Under the pieces are notes generated by a model. That model was not told the DNA's origin. It saw only the letters and a list, made by a program, of their open reading frames with translations, and did no database searches. This document shows, in pieces, positions 17,436-25,381 of a DNA stretch of 64,000 bases. How positions within the stretch are numbered: position 1 is the stretch's first letter; the number at the start of each line of letters is the position of its first letter. Source of the stretch: Spirosoma oryzicola (lineage in GTDB: Bacteria > Bacteroidota > Bacteroidia > Cytophagales > Spirosomataceae). Made by a program: the position numbers and the translations under genes. The stretch spans positions 62,001 through 126,000 of the forward strand of contig NZ_CP089545.1 in NCBI RefSeq assembly GCF_021233055.1, read 5' to 3'.

Positions 17436-18323
17436 ATGAGCCTAATCGATAAGGTTAAAAATTTGTTCGGGTTAGCCTCGACGGACGAGCAGCCTATAGC
17501 GTCCACCAGTCGGCCAGGTGAACCGGTTTCCGTTACGCCGACATCCACGACGACCGGGCCTCCGCCAGCCGCTCAGGTACGGGAGCAGGTCATGCGGTTT
17601 ATCATCGGTAAACTACGGGCTTACCAAAACGAACCGGACACCGCTCCGGCTGGAATTCGACTGTCTGTTTTATGTACTAACCCAGCGGATGAAGAGTTAT
17701 ACCGGGTCGTTCTGTGGACGAATCAGCCAGGAAAATTTGAGGCCGAACTGTCTCGTCAATTGGCTGACAATTACATCACGTTGCCCAAAAACTGGCAGTT
17801 TACGTATACCTTTTTCACGGACACATTACCCGACACTACATACCGGGAAGGGAATTTGGGACTGGTTGTCGTTGATCGGTCAAAACCGGATAACGCCCCC
17901 CTTCTCGCCAGGGTGACAGCTTTAGTAGGGCAGTTGGAACAGACGGAATACATTCTTGATTCAGCTCAGAAAACGACGTTCTGCATCGGGCGCGGCCGTA
18001 CCACCCAAACGGCGTCAGGACGCGTTCGAACGAATGATATTGTCGTCCTAAATGAAGAAGACCCCAGTTATGACGCAGCGAAAGGGGCCGGAAATGGAGC
18101 TGTTAGTCGGGCGCATGCGACGATTCGCTTCGATCCCGCTCAGAAACGGTACGTACTCCTTGTCGATCCGGGTGGACTGCCTGCCGGGGGCAATAAAACC
18201 AAACTCATACACCCGGATGATTCAATAGAGCGGGCCGATATTGCAGGAATGGGCTATCCCCTCCAAAACGGAGATCAGATTGAATTGGGTGGCGAAGTCA
18301 CGCTCTTTTTTGAATTACTGTAA
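17436..18323 (+). CDS. FHA-domain protein with canonical phosphothreonine-binding motifs
   Basis: A 295-residue cytoplasmic protein. After a low-complexity Ser/Thr/Pro linker (about 15-45) comes an alpha/beta domain (about 48-165), then an FHA domain (about 175-295). The FHA part has FCIGRGR (Gly185, Arg186), SRAHA (224-228), a final beta strand VTLFFELL and the GDQIELGG loop. Unlike the FHA protein at 7767 it keeps the GR and SRxH residues needed to bind phosphothreonine, so it is a good candidate reader for the two kinases of this locus. The N-terminal Thr-rich linker could be a phospho-acceptor. The gene closes the locus. A repeat-bearing gap of 146 bases separates it from the SEDS-PBP gene, so it may have its own transcript. 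Confidence 0.82.
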   Translation: MSLIDKVKNLFGLASTDEQPIASTSRPGEPVSVTPTSTTTGPPPAAQVREQVMRFIIGKLRAYQNEPDTAPAGIRLSVLCTNPADEELYRVVLWTNQPGKFEAELSRQLADNYITLPKNWQFTYTFFTDTLPDTTYREGNLGLVVVDRSKPDNAPLLARVTALVGQLEQTEYILDSAQKTTFCIGRGRTTQTASGRVRTNDIVVLNEEDPSYDAAKGAGNGAVSRAHATIRFDPAQKRYVLLVDPGGLPAGGNKTKLIHPDDSIERADIAGMGYPLQNGDQIELGGEVTLFFELL

Positions 18324-18377
18324 ACGGGTCAGTTTGTGGCATTACCGTCTCTTCGCTTCGCGCCTACAGTCGTGCAA

Positions 18378-18422
18378 TCAGGTTTGAGAACCTGACGGTG
18401 GCGGTTTTGAGAAACCGCCACC
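18378..18422. repeat. Two adjacent TGAG-loop hairpins (repeat family B)
   Basis: Hairpin one pairs TCAGGTT (18378-18384) with AACCTGA (18389-18395) around TGAG. Hairpin two pairs GGTGGCGGTTT (18397-18407) with AAACCGCCACC (18412-18422), again around TGAG. A similar unit in the opposite orientation lies at 23575-23606. The first strong stem after the FHA stop codon, so it could also end that transcript. Confidence 0.8.
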
Positions 18423-18721
18423 ACACCCATTCTTCACATATCGGCACGATCAAACTAGTACATCAAGGTTGTAATCTTTATTAAAAGCGGCTTGGCTTAT
18501 ACGGGCAGCTTAAGAAAATTTAATAGTATTCTAAGATCCCCCTTAGATCGCTCCCCTAGTTTAGCATTATACAACAAGGCTTGCGGTGATGGTAGCATGC
18601 ACAATGAGCGCGACGACTCGTTTAGTGATAATACCTACATAGCACTCGGCAAGCTGCGGTCAAAACATATTCTAAGGACAAAAGGTACTCTCATCGAGTG
18701 CTGACCAACCACTCCCTGCCT
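18423..18721. other. Gene-free stretch before the secreted protein / two-component operon
   Basis: No gene supported. A 70-codon frame opening at a TTG (18492) has no family features and is not accepted. The region should contain the promoter of the three-gene operon starting at 18722. Confidence 0.35.
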
Positions 18722-19399
18722 ATGAAACAAAGGCTACATACTCTTTTTGTAATTCTTATCCTCTCGACTGACTTGATTCGCGTATTCGCTCATACGCCTA
18801 CGTCTGTTTCGGGACGAGTACTCGGCTATCTGTCCAATCGGATCGGCGATTACGATGGGTTACGGTTGCAAACGTCGGTGGGGGAGGCTCACCTGTTGTT
18901 TCCACCGCATACGGCCTCCCGGATTCTAAAGCTGGCAGCCACAGGACAGCGTATACAAGCCGATGTGGAACCCCAGCCCGGAAGGCCAGAGCTTGCCCAA
19001 CCCGGATTGGGAGGGCCAGGTGAAACAACGGAGACGGACCGATCAACCATAACAACCTACCGGCTGATTCGATTGCGTAACCAAACACTAGGTACGAGCT
19101 TTCAACTTGCCGATTTGCCGCCCCCACCACCCCGGCAGGGACAATTGGTTCAGACAGAGGGTCCACTGATTAGTAAAATACATAGTGGACAGGGGCAACT
19201 GACCGCCCTGCTGACCGATAAATACCTGATAGAGTTGAAGCCCCACCAGGTCGAGCAGATCAGCTCCCTGCTGACGGGCGTTCAGCGATTGGGCGTTACG
19301 GGATTTGAACGAACCGCAGATGGCTTCGTCAATCGAACCGGCCGCCCTGTACTCCACCCAACAACTTTAACCATACGAGGCCAAACGTTTGCACTCTAA
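18722..19399 (+). CDS. Unknown secreted protein co-transcribed with a two-component system
   Basis: A 225-residue protein. The ATG at 18722 is preferred over an in-frame GTG at 18698 because it begins a signal peptide (MKQRLHTLFVILILSTDLIRVFA). The mature part starts with a small beta domain (VSGRVLGYLSNRIGDYDGLRLQT), followed by a Pro/Gly linker, a second beta-rich section (LIRLRNQTLGTSFQLADL) and a C-terminal section with LTDKYLIELKPHQVEQISSL. Both halves look like nucleic-acid- or ligand-binding barrel folds, but I recognise no family. Its stop overlaps the regulator ATG (TAATG at 19397-19401), so it may be the signal-binding accessory or main target of that system. Confidence 0.65.
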   Translation: MKQRLHTLFVILILSTDLIRVFAHTPTSVSGRVLGYLSNRIGDYDGLRLQTSVGEAHLLFPPHTASRILKLAATGQRIQADVEPQPGRPELAQPGLGGPGETTETDRSTITTYRLIRLRNQTLGTSFQLADLPPPPPRQGQLVQTEGPLISKIHSGQGQLTALLTDKYLIELKPHQVEQISSLLTGVQRLGVTGFERTADGFVNRTGRPVLHPTTLTIRGQTFAL

Positions 19400-20082
19400 T
19401 GAAACTATTATTGATCGACGACGAAGAAAAGTTAGTACTACACCTGCAAAAAGGGCTTAGACAGGCTGGGTATTCGGTCGATATTGCCCTGTCGGCGGCC
19501 GCTGGTCTCGAACTGGCAGCGGTAGGTGGCTACGAACTGATTCTACTGGATCTGATGCTACCGGGCACAACGGGTTTTGATGTGCTGCGCACCCTGCGGG
19601 CGTTTGGCATCGACGCGCCCGTGATGATCCTGAGCGCCCTCAATCAGTCCAAACACGTAGTCGAAGGACTGGATTTAGGTGCTGTCGATTACCTGCGCAA
19701 ACCCTTCGAGCTAGACGAACTGCTCGCCCGGATTCGTACGGTGCAACGAAGTCAGACGGGAAGTCGATTGGCCGTGTGGCGAGTAGGCGATTTGACTATG
19801 GACCTGGCAAGTCGTCAGGTGAGTCGGGGAGGAAAGTCGATTACGCTAACTCCCCGCGAATACCAGTTGTTAGAACAGCTCATGCGCCAGGCCGGGCGGG
19901 TTCTTTCCAAAGCGCAGCTAACCGAAAAAGTCTGGGAATCGGATTTCGACCGGGGCAGCAATGTTGTTGAAGTGCATGTCCACCAACTTCGTAAAAAGAT
20001 TGACCGGGGATTTGCAACACCACTGCTCGAAACGGTGGTGGGCGTCGGATACCGGCTAAAAGGTTCGCTTGACGTAAAGTAA
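19399..20082 (+). CDS. OmpR/CusR-family response regulator
   Basis: A 227-residue DNA-binding regulator. Receiver domain about 1-120: acidic cluster IDDEE (8-12), phospho-acceptor Asp51 in LILLDLMLPG, Lys in LRKPF. Winged-helix trans_reg_C domain about 128-225: LTPREYQLLEQLMRQAG, VWESDFDRGSNVVEVHVHQLRKKID, and ETVVGVGYRLK. It is translationally coupled to the secreted protein upstream and lies 24 bases before the histidine kinase, which is its partner. Confidence 0.93.
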   Translation: MKLLLIDDEEKLVLHLQKGLRQAGYSVDIALSAAAGLELAAVGGYELILLDLMLPGTTGFDVLRTLRAFGIDAPVMILSALNQSKHVVEGLDLGAVDYLRKPFELDELLARIRTVQRSQTGSRLAVWRVGDLTMDLASRQVSRGGKSITLTPREYQLLEQLMRQAGRVLSKAQLTEKVWESDFDRGSNVVEVHVHQLRKKIDRGFATPLLETVVGVGYRLKGSLDVK

Positions 20083-20106
20083 TCTGCCTGCCTCAACGCC
20101 ACACGT

Positions 20107-21435
20107 ATGTCATTTTTGCGTCCCGCCCGCAGCATTCGCCTGAAAATTGGTTTGGTATTTGGCGCTACCTTTTTTTTGGGGTTCGCCGGAGCGGCTATGT
20201 ATGTTTTTAATCAGGTGCGACAGGTACTGATCCAACAGGATAATCGTACCCTGATCGACCGGGCCAGTCGATTGGCCGAACGCACATCCGTTTATCCCCT
20301 GGTTATTCCGTTGCCGGAGCGGGGTGAAGTGTTATCGCTGGACTACACGGCCAACAATGTCAAAAAGAAGCTATATCGGTCGCCTTCCTTTCCGGAATCC
20401 GCTTCGGTTTCCGGCAGGGATTCAATCGTTCAACGCGATACGTTCCGGCTGGCGCGGGTGGTCCGCATGGCCGATGATGATTATGGCAACCTATCCGTCG
20501 TTGTCGGGCGAAGCAGTAATCCGCTGAATCATCAGCTGGGCCAGATTGGCTGGTTATTAGCTATTACCCTGTTCATGAGCATGAGCTTATCCATACTGGG
20601 AGCCTGGTGGCTAAGTGGTTGGCTGCTACGCCCGTTGCGGGCCATCATCGACTCGGCACGATCGGTCAATCAGGCGGAACATGTCACGCCTATTCCGACA
20701 CCCAACTCAGGAGACGAGTTTCAGGAACTGGCCAATACCATGAACGACATGTTGGCCCGAATCCGTCAGGCGGTCGATACACAACACAACTTCTTTGCGG
20801 CTGCTTCGCACGAGCTACGGACACCACTCAGTATTCTGCGCACCGAAATCGAAGTGGCCCAGCGCGAAGCGATCAATGACCGGGAGCGGCATTTTCTATC
20901 CAGCCAACTCACCGAGCTACGCCGGTTAAGCCGATTGGTCGATGATTTGCTGGCGATGAGTCAGCTGCGTGCGGGTACGCTGCAACTTCGCCCCGAACGT
21001 ATTGAGCTGGATGATTTAACCTTGTACCTGACCGAGCGATACCACCACGCAATCAATAAGCGGAACCTGTACCTAGCTATTCAACTGGATGAATCCAGCG
21101 CATCACTTACCATTGTGGCCGACCAGGATAAACTGACGAACGTACTGCTGAATTTGCTCGACAACGCGGTTAAATACGCCCGACCCAACACGCAGCTTGA
21201 CCTGAGTATTGTGGCGCAAAACGATCAAATTGTCTGGTCATTGAGCAACCAGACAAACGTTCCGATTCCCGATCCCGACCGATTGACCCGAGAATTTTAT
21301 CAGGCGGATGTTCGCCACGACGGCTACGGGCTAGGACTTTGGATCAGTCATCAAATTGTCCGACTCATGGGCAGCTCCCTTACGGTATCCGCAACGAATG
21401 AGACATTCCGGGCCGAAGTCCGCTTTAGCGCATAA
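20107..21435 (+). CDS. Sensor histidine kinase with HAMP domain, partner of the OmpR-type regulator
   Basis: A 442-residue membrane kinase. Helix 1 at about 13-35, an outer sensor of about 110 residues, helix 2 at about 145-170 (WLLAITLFMSMSLSILGAWWLS), HAMP (about 172-225), HisKA with AASHELRTPLS (His235), and an ATPase domain with NLLDNAVKYA (N box) and GYGLGLWISHQIVRLMG (G2 box). The usual DxGxGI (G1) segment is replaced by NQTNVPIPDPDRL, as in some CusS-like kinases. It senses an envelope signal, possibly metal, by family resemblance only. Confidence 0.9.
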   Translation: MSFLRPARSIRLKIGLVFGATFFLGFAGAAMYVFNQVRQVLIQQDNRTLIDRASRLAERTSVYPLVIPLPERGEVLSLDYTANNVKKKLYRSPSFPESASVSGRDSIVQRDTFRLARVVRMADDDYGNLSVVVGRSSNPLNHQLGQIGWLLAITLFMSMSLSILGAWWLSGWLLRPLRAIIDSARSVNQAEHVTPIPTPNSGDEFQELANTMNDMLARIRQAVDTQHNFFAAASHELRTPLSILRTEIEVAQREAINDRERHFLSSQLTELRRLSRLVDDLLAMSQLRAGTLQLRPERIELDDLTLYLTERYHHAINKRNLYLAIQLDESSASLTIVADQDKLTNVLLNLLDNAVKYARPNTQLDLSIVAQNDQIVWSLSNQTNVPIPDPDRLTREFYQADVRHDGYGLGLWISHQIVRLMGSSLTVSATNETFRAEVRFSA

Positions 21436-21592
21436 CCGGCAACGTTTGCGCCCCAACAGATTCGTTTTTTGCCAGAAGCGTACTATTGAGACCATTATTC
21501 CTCCGAATAACCTGATTTTATGGGTGATATCAGTAAATTTTACAATTTGCGTTCAATTCAACCGATGCCTAATCCAGATTATTAAAAAGCCT

Positions 21593-22045
21593 ATGAAACA
21601 ACTATTCGCTACAAACCCGGCTAGCATAACGCCTTTAATTGCCCGACTGGCTTTGGGAATCGTCGTATTTCCACACGGAGCTCAAAAGTTGCTAGGCTGG
21701 TTTGGCGGTTCCGGATTCGAGGGAACAATGGGTTTTTTGACGGGCTCGGCGGGGCTTCCCTGGATTGTGGGCCTTCTGGTGATTCTAATCGAATTTTTTG
21801 GGCCCCTGATGCTTTTTCTCGGAGCGGCCACCCGCGTAGCTGCTCTCGGAATCCTGGGTAACTTCATCGGTATTGTCTTAACTGCTCATTCGTCTACGGG
21901 TTTCTTTATGAACTGGGGCGCTGAGGCCAATAAAGAAGAAGGAATCGAATACTTTATTCTGCTGTTTGGCCTGGCCCTGATCGTACTAATAGCCGGAGGA
22001 GGTAAGGCGAGTGTAGATGCCGAACTAGCCAAAAACAGATACTAG
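21593..22045 (+). CDS. DoxX-family membrane protein
   Basis: A 150-residue protein with four membrane helices (about 15-32, 50-72, 75-98 and 118-140). The start ATG 21593 begins the conserved part (MKQLFATNPASITPLIARLALGIVVFPHGAQKLLGWFGG); the frame is open further upstream but those residues are not DoxX-like. The signature RLALGIVVFPHGAQKLLGWFGG is typical of the family. DoxX proteins are linked to quinone or redox stress, but their biochemistry is poorly defined. It stands alone and converges on the PepSY-repeat lipoprotein. Confidence 0.88.
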   Translation: MKQLFATNPASITPLIARLALGIVVFPHGAQKLLGWFGGSGFEGTMGFLTGSAGLPWIVGLLVILIEFFGPLMLFLGAATRVAALGILGNFIGIVLTAHSSTGFFMNWGAEANKEEGIEYFILLFGLALIVLIAGGGKASVDAELAKNRY

Positions 22046-22139
22046 GAAACTTCTTTTCCTGCGCCTGTATAGCTGTTGGTCAATGACAGCAACTTCAACC
22101 GTCTGTGTCTCGCGCCAATGCACGTTGTCTATAAACGGG

Positions 22140-22170
22140 CTGGGGCCAATCTTACGTAGATTGGCCCCAG
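22140..22170. terminator. Strong hairpin between convergent genes
   Basis: Perfect 13-bp stem CTGGGGCCAATCT / AGATTGGCCCCAG (22140-22152 and 22158-22170) around the loop TACGT. It is 95 bases after the DoxX stop and 29 bases before the stop of the minus-strand gene. It has no long T run but its position supports a shared terminator role. Confidence 0.7.
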
Positions 22171-22198
22171 TAATTCTATTAGCTCTGTGTAACAGTGT

Positions 22199-23326
22199 TT
22201 ACCGTCTTGCTTCGGCCTTCAATAATTCGCCCGACGACGAGAACTTCAGTTTGTACAACTGTTGTCCAACGGCCAGGTCGACTTTGTACTCGCCGGTGGT
22301 TCCTGTAGGTGGGGTATGCAAATCGGCCGCCAGGAATGTATAACCACTGAAATTAGCCTGCAAATAGGACGTTATGGCCGACGGTAAGCTGGCCGCATCC
22401 AGAATAAGCTGGCGATCAGCGGCTGCCGGTGGTGTCGGAGCACCCGCCGGGCCAGCTGGTTTAGGTCCGGCTACAGCAGTTGTAGACCCAGGACCAGCTA
22501 CGGCAGTCGTTGAGCCTGGTCCAGTAGGGCCACCCGGTCCCGCCGGAGCAACCTGCGCTCCTGAGGTATCAAAATGCAACACGACGGGTTGGCCATTGTT
22601 GAACAGTTTAACGTCATAGGTGGTCGTTCCATCATGCACGTGCTGCTCAGCCCATCCGTACTTATAGTTCGAATAGGTGCTGTTCAACGTCGTCTTGATA
22701 GCGTCCGACAGATTGTCCCGCGAGATGTAGGTAACCGAGTGCGCAGTCTCTAAATTGCTTGGGGCTCCATGCGCATCGCGGAAGGTACCTGTACCGTCAA
22801 AATGCACATCAATCCGCTGATTGTTTGACAGGATCTGCACCCGGTATTCCTGCGCGGCTCCATTGATTTGCATCGATTCCGCGACGACAAGCTGATAACC
22901 GGCATAGGTCTGATTCAGGTAGTTACTAACCGAAGCGGGTAGCTGGGCCGCCGTCAGGCGCGTAATGATTTCTCCCCGTGGACCAGCGGGCCGGGTGGTT
23001 AGCGCTCCGTTCGTGTCGAAGAAATAATCGACGGGTACCCCATTTTGCAGCACCGTTACTTTCGTTCCCCAATAGGTTGTTGTGCCGGGCTGTCTCATTT
23101 TTTCGACGCGAATCAGCGTGTAGCCCGATACGTTCTGATCGAGATAGCTTTTTACCGCCGTCGGGAGTGTCGAGGCAGGTAGGGCTACTAAACCCGTTGA
23201 CACACGGGCACCAAAAAGCGTACTGGTTTCTGTCGACTGGGTTAGATCGGGTGCCAATGCCGTTTTACTGCAACTCGCGTTGAGCAGCAGAACCAGCAAG
23301 GCAACGGATAAAAGGCTTCGTTTCAT
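22199..23326 (-). CDS. Lipoprotein with four PepSY-like repeats
   Basis: A 375-residue lipoprotein (signal peptide, lipobox NASC, Cys19). The mature part has four repeats of about 55-60 residues, each beginning LP-A-x-x-x-YL-x-x-x-x-x-GY and ending in a strand like VDYFFDTNGAL. They begin near residues 53, 126, 200 and 317. This is the PepSY-like (PF11396) fold seen in small periplasmic proteins of Bacteroidota that are often controlled by two-component systems. A Gly/Pro-rich linker with a tandem GPGSTTAVA duplication precedes the last repeat. Function unknown; a binding or inhibitor role is usual in descriptions of the family. It stands alone on the minus strand. Confidence 0.8.
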   Translation of the reverse strand: MKRSLLSVALLVLLLNASCSKTALAPDLTQSTETSTLFGARVSTGLVALPASTLPTAVKSYLDQNVSGYTLIRVEKMRQPGTTTYWGTKVTVLQNGVPVDYFFDTNGALTTRPAGPRGEIITRLTAAQLPASVSNYLNQTYAGYQLVVAESMQINGAAQEYRVQILSNNQRIDVHFDGTGTFRDAHGAPSNLETAHSVTYISRDNLSDAIKTTLNSTYSNYKYGWAEQHVHDGTTTYDVKLFNNGQPVVLHFDTSGAQVAPAGPGGPTGPGSTTAVAGPGSTTAVAGPKPAGPAGAPTPPAAADRQLILDAASLPSAITSYLQANFSGYTFLAADLHTPPTGTTGEYKVDLAVGQQLYKLKFSSSGELLKAEARR

Positions 23327-23574
23327 TGGTTTTCTTTACGTTGTTTGACCAAAGTTGCCTTAGTCAGATGAAGATTTGCTTAAGATAAAATTAATTCCAG
23401 GGCGATACGCGGGTTCAGAGATCGCTTGGCAAACAGCTGTTGCTGACGTACTCGCTTCTCCCGTAAAAGATGCTTAGGGAAAGCCAATTTTGCCCGCGTC
23501 AGGCGCGAAGACAGGACGTAAATGAACCTTTCCAGATGCGCCTTAAACCAAAGAGAAAAATGCCATCAGCAGGC
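23327..23574. other. Gene-free stretch between divergent genes, left part
   Basis: Contains the promoter of the minus-strand lipoprotein. No gene supported. Directly right of it lies a family B palindrome. Confidence 0.35.
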
Positions 23575-23606
23575 TGTGGTGTTAGGTTCTCAGACCTGAC
23601 ACCACA
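23575..23606. repeat. TGAG-loop hairpin (repeat family B), opposite orientation
   Basis: TGTGGTGTTAGGTT (23575-23588) pairs with GACCTGACACCACA (23593-23606) with two G-U-type differences, around CTCA, which is TGAG on the other strand. The inner AGGTT / ACCT core matches the first hairpin at 18378-18395. Confidence 0.75.
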
Positions 23607-23697
23607 ATGAACCCTCATTCCGGTTAGGTAAATCCTCATTTCAGTTATTCCATCCGTTTGCCGGTTGGCAACCTTTGCCAAAACAAAAAACACGGGT

Positions 23698-24609
23698 ATG
23701 AATATCGTAATCACGGGGTCGATTGGTACCATCGGTAAACCCTTGACCAAGGAACTGGTCGAGAAAGGCCATTCCGTAACCGTTATCTCTAGCAAAGGCG
23801 AGCGAAAACCGGCCATCCAGGCACTAGGCGCAAAAGCAGCCATCGGTTCATTTCAGGACGCTCATTTCCTGACCCAAACCTTCAATGGCGCGGATGTCGT
23901 GTATCTCATGGAAGCCTGGGAGGGCGTGGGCAGCATCTTTGACAAGAACGTTGATTTTGTGGCCGCATTCGAACGGATCGGTACCAACTACAAAGAAGCG
24001 GTCGAGCAATCGGGTGTCAAACGAGTTGTGCATCTGAGTAGCATAGGTGCCCACACGGGCCAGGGAACAGGCAGTCTTTCTTTGCATAACAAGGTCGAAA
24101 CCATACTTCGACAACTGCCGGATGATGTGGGTATCAAATTCATGAGACCTGTCGGCTTTTACACCAATCTTTATCGCTACCTCAATTCCATTAAAACGCA
24201 GCATACCATTCTTCAAAGCTACGGGGGAGATCAAAAGGAACCCTGGGTTTCACCGCTGGATATTGCTACAACCATTGCCCAAGAGATGGAAAAACCGTTT
24301 GTGGGCAGAACTGTGCATTACCTGGCAAGTGATGAAGTTTCGCCCAATGAAATAGCGCAGCTTCTGGGCGAAGCGATTGAGTTGCCGGATCTGACGTGGA
24401 CCGTTGTTCCGGATGAGCAAATGCTGAATGGGCTATTATCCGCCGGTATGAACCCCTGGATCGCCAATGGCTTTGTCGAAATGCAAGCTGCGCAACGGAG
24501 CGGGAGCTTGTACGACGATTTTTACCGACACAAACCCGTTTTGGGCAAAACCAAACTGAGCCAGTTCGCTCAGGAATTTGCCCAGGTTTATCACAATCAA
24601 CCGAAATAG
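23698..24609 (+). CDS. NmrA-like NAD(P)-binding protein (atypical SDR)
   Basis: A 303-residue Rossmann-fold protein. ATG 23698 is chosen because it starts the first strand (MNIVITGSIGTIGKPL, motif GxxGxxG at 7-13); an in-frame TTG at 23665 adds unrelated residues. It lacks the classical YxxxK pair and follows the NmrA/quinone-oxidoreductase-like pattern (VKRVVHLSSIGAHTG, RPVGFYTNL, DIATTIAQ). Such proteins either reduce small substrates or act as redox sensors. It is the first of three same-strand genes, with an SDR two bases downstream and an AraC regulator after it. Confidence 0.85.
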   Translation: MNIVITGSIGTIGKPLTKELVEKGHSVTVISSKGERKPAIQALGAKAAIGSFQDAHFLTQTFNGADVVYLMEAWEGVGSIFDKNVDFVAAFERIGTNYKEAVEQSGVKRVVHLSSIGAHTGQGTGSLSLHNKVETILRQLPDDVGIKFMRPVGFYTNLYRYLNSIKTQHTILQSYGGDQKEPWVSPLDIATTIAQEMEKPFVGRTVHYLASDEVSPNEIAQLLGEAIELPDLTWTVVPDEQMLNGLLSAGMNPWIANGFVEMQAAQRSGSLYDDFYRHKPVLGKTKLSQFAQEFAQVYHNQPK

Positions 24610-24611
24610 TC

Positions 24612-25349
24612 ATGAAACAGGTACTCATTACAGGAGCCAACAAAGGAATTGGTTTCGAAACAGCCCGCCAATTGCTGCAAAATGGCTATTACGTGTACAT
24701 CGGTAGCCGTAGCCTGGAAAATGGTCAGGCCGCTGTCGAGAAGCTGAAGGCGGAGGGATTAACCCAAGTCGAAGCGGTACAACTGGACGTTACCAACTCC
24801 GAATCCGTACGGGCCGCCCGCGAGGAAATAGGTCGTAAAACCGATGTGCTGGACGTACTGGTCAACAATGCCGGTATCAACGGAGGTATGCCTCAGTCGT
24901 CTCTGGAAGCCAGCGTTGACCAGTTCGAGCGGGTATTCAACACGAATCTGTATGGAGTGGTGCGGGTCACGCAAGCCTTTATCGATTTGCTGAAAAAGTC
25001 TGTCCAACCCCGCATTGTCAACGTTTCGTCTAGCGGTAGTTCGCTTACCTTACAAAGTGACCCCACCTGGACCTATTATTCGCACAAAGCCGCGCTTTAT
25101 CCTTCTTCGAAAGCGGCACTGAACATGTACACAATCGACCTGGCTTATCAGTTGAGAGACACCGCCTTTAAGGTCAATGCGGTATGCCCCGGTTTTGTGG
25201 CGACCGACTTTAACAATCACCGGGGTACCGGCACCGTTCAGGAAGGGGGCACTCGCATCGCTAAGTACGCCATGATCGGACAGGACGGACCAACCGGGAA
25301 ATTCATTGCCGAGGAACACAATCCGCAGACCGGCGAAACTCCCTGGTAG
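24612..25349 (+). CDS. Short-chain dehydrogenase/reductase
   Basis: A 245-residue classical SDR. Cofactor motif TGANKGIG (7-14), NNAG in VLVNNAGING, a serine cluster (139-141) and catalytic YPSSK (Tyr163, Lys167). The beginning of the loop after VNVSSS is a little longer than usual (QSDPTWTYYSHKAAL). It oxidises or reduces an unidentified alcohol/carbonyl with NAD(P). It starts two bases after the NmrA-like gene, so they are co-translated, and the following AraC regulator may control them. Confidence 0.92.
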   Translation: MKQVLITGANKGIGFETARQLLQNGYYVYIGSRSLENGQAAVEKLKAEGLTQVEAVQLDVTNSESVRAAREEIGRKTDVLDVLVNNAGINGGMPQSSLEASVDQFERVFNTNLYGVVRVTQAFIDLLKKSVQPRIVNVSSSGSSLTLQSDPTWTYYSHKAALYPSSKAALNMYTIDLAYQLRDTAFKVNAVCPGFVATDFNNHRGTGTVQEGGTRIAKYAMIGQDGPTGKFIAEEHNPQTGETPW

Positions 25350-25381
25350 CAAACTGCGTATAGAACCTATAACGTTACCCG

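Noticed and set aside
18492..18704. 70-codon frame opening at TTG
   Set aside because: No family features and no ribosome-binding-like sequence. It overlaps the likely promoter of the operon at 18722.
22083..22343. 86-codon plus-strand frame between DoxX and the PepSY-repeat lipoprotein
   Set aside because: Covers the terminator hairpin and runs antisense into the lipoprotein gene; no domain.
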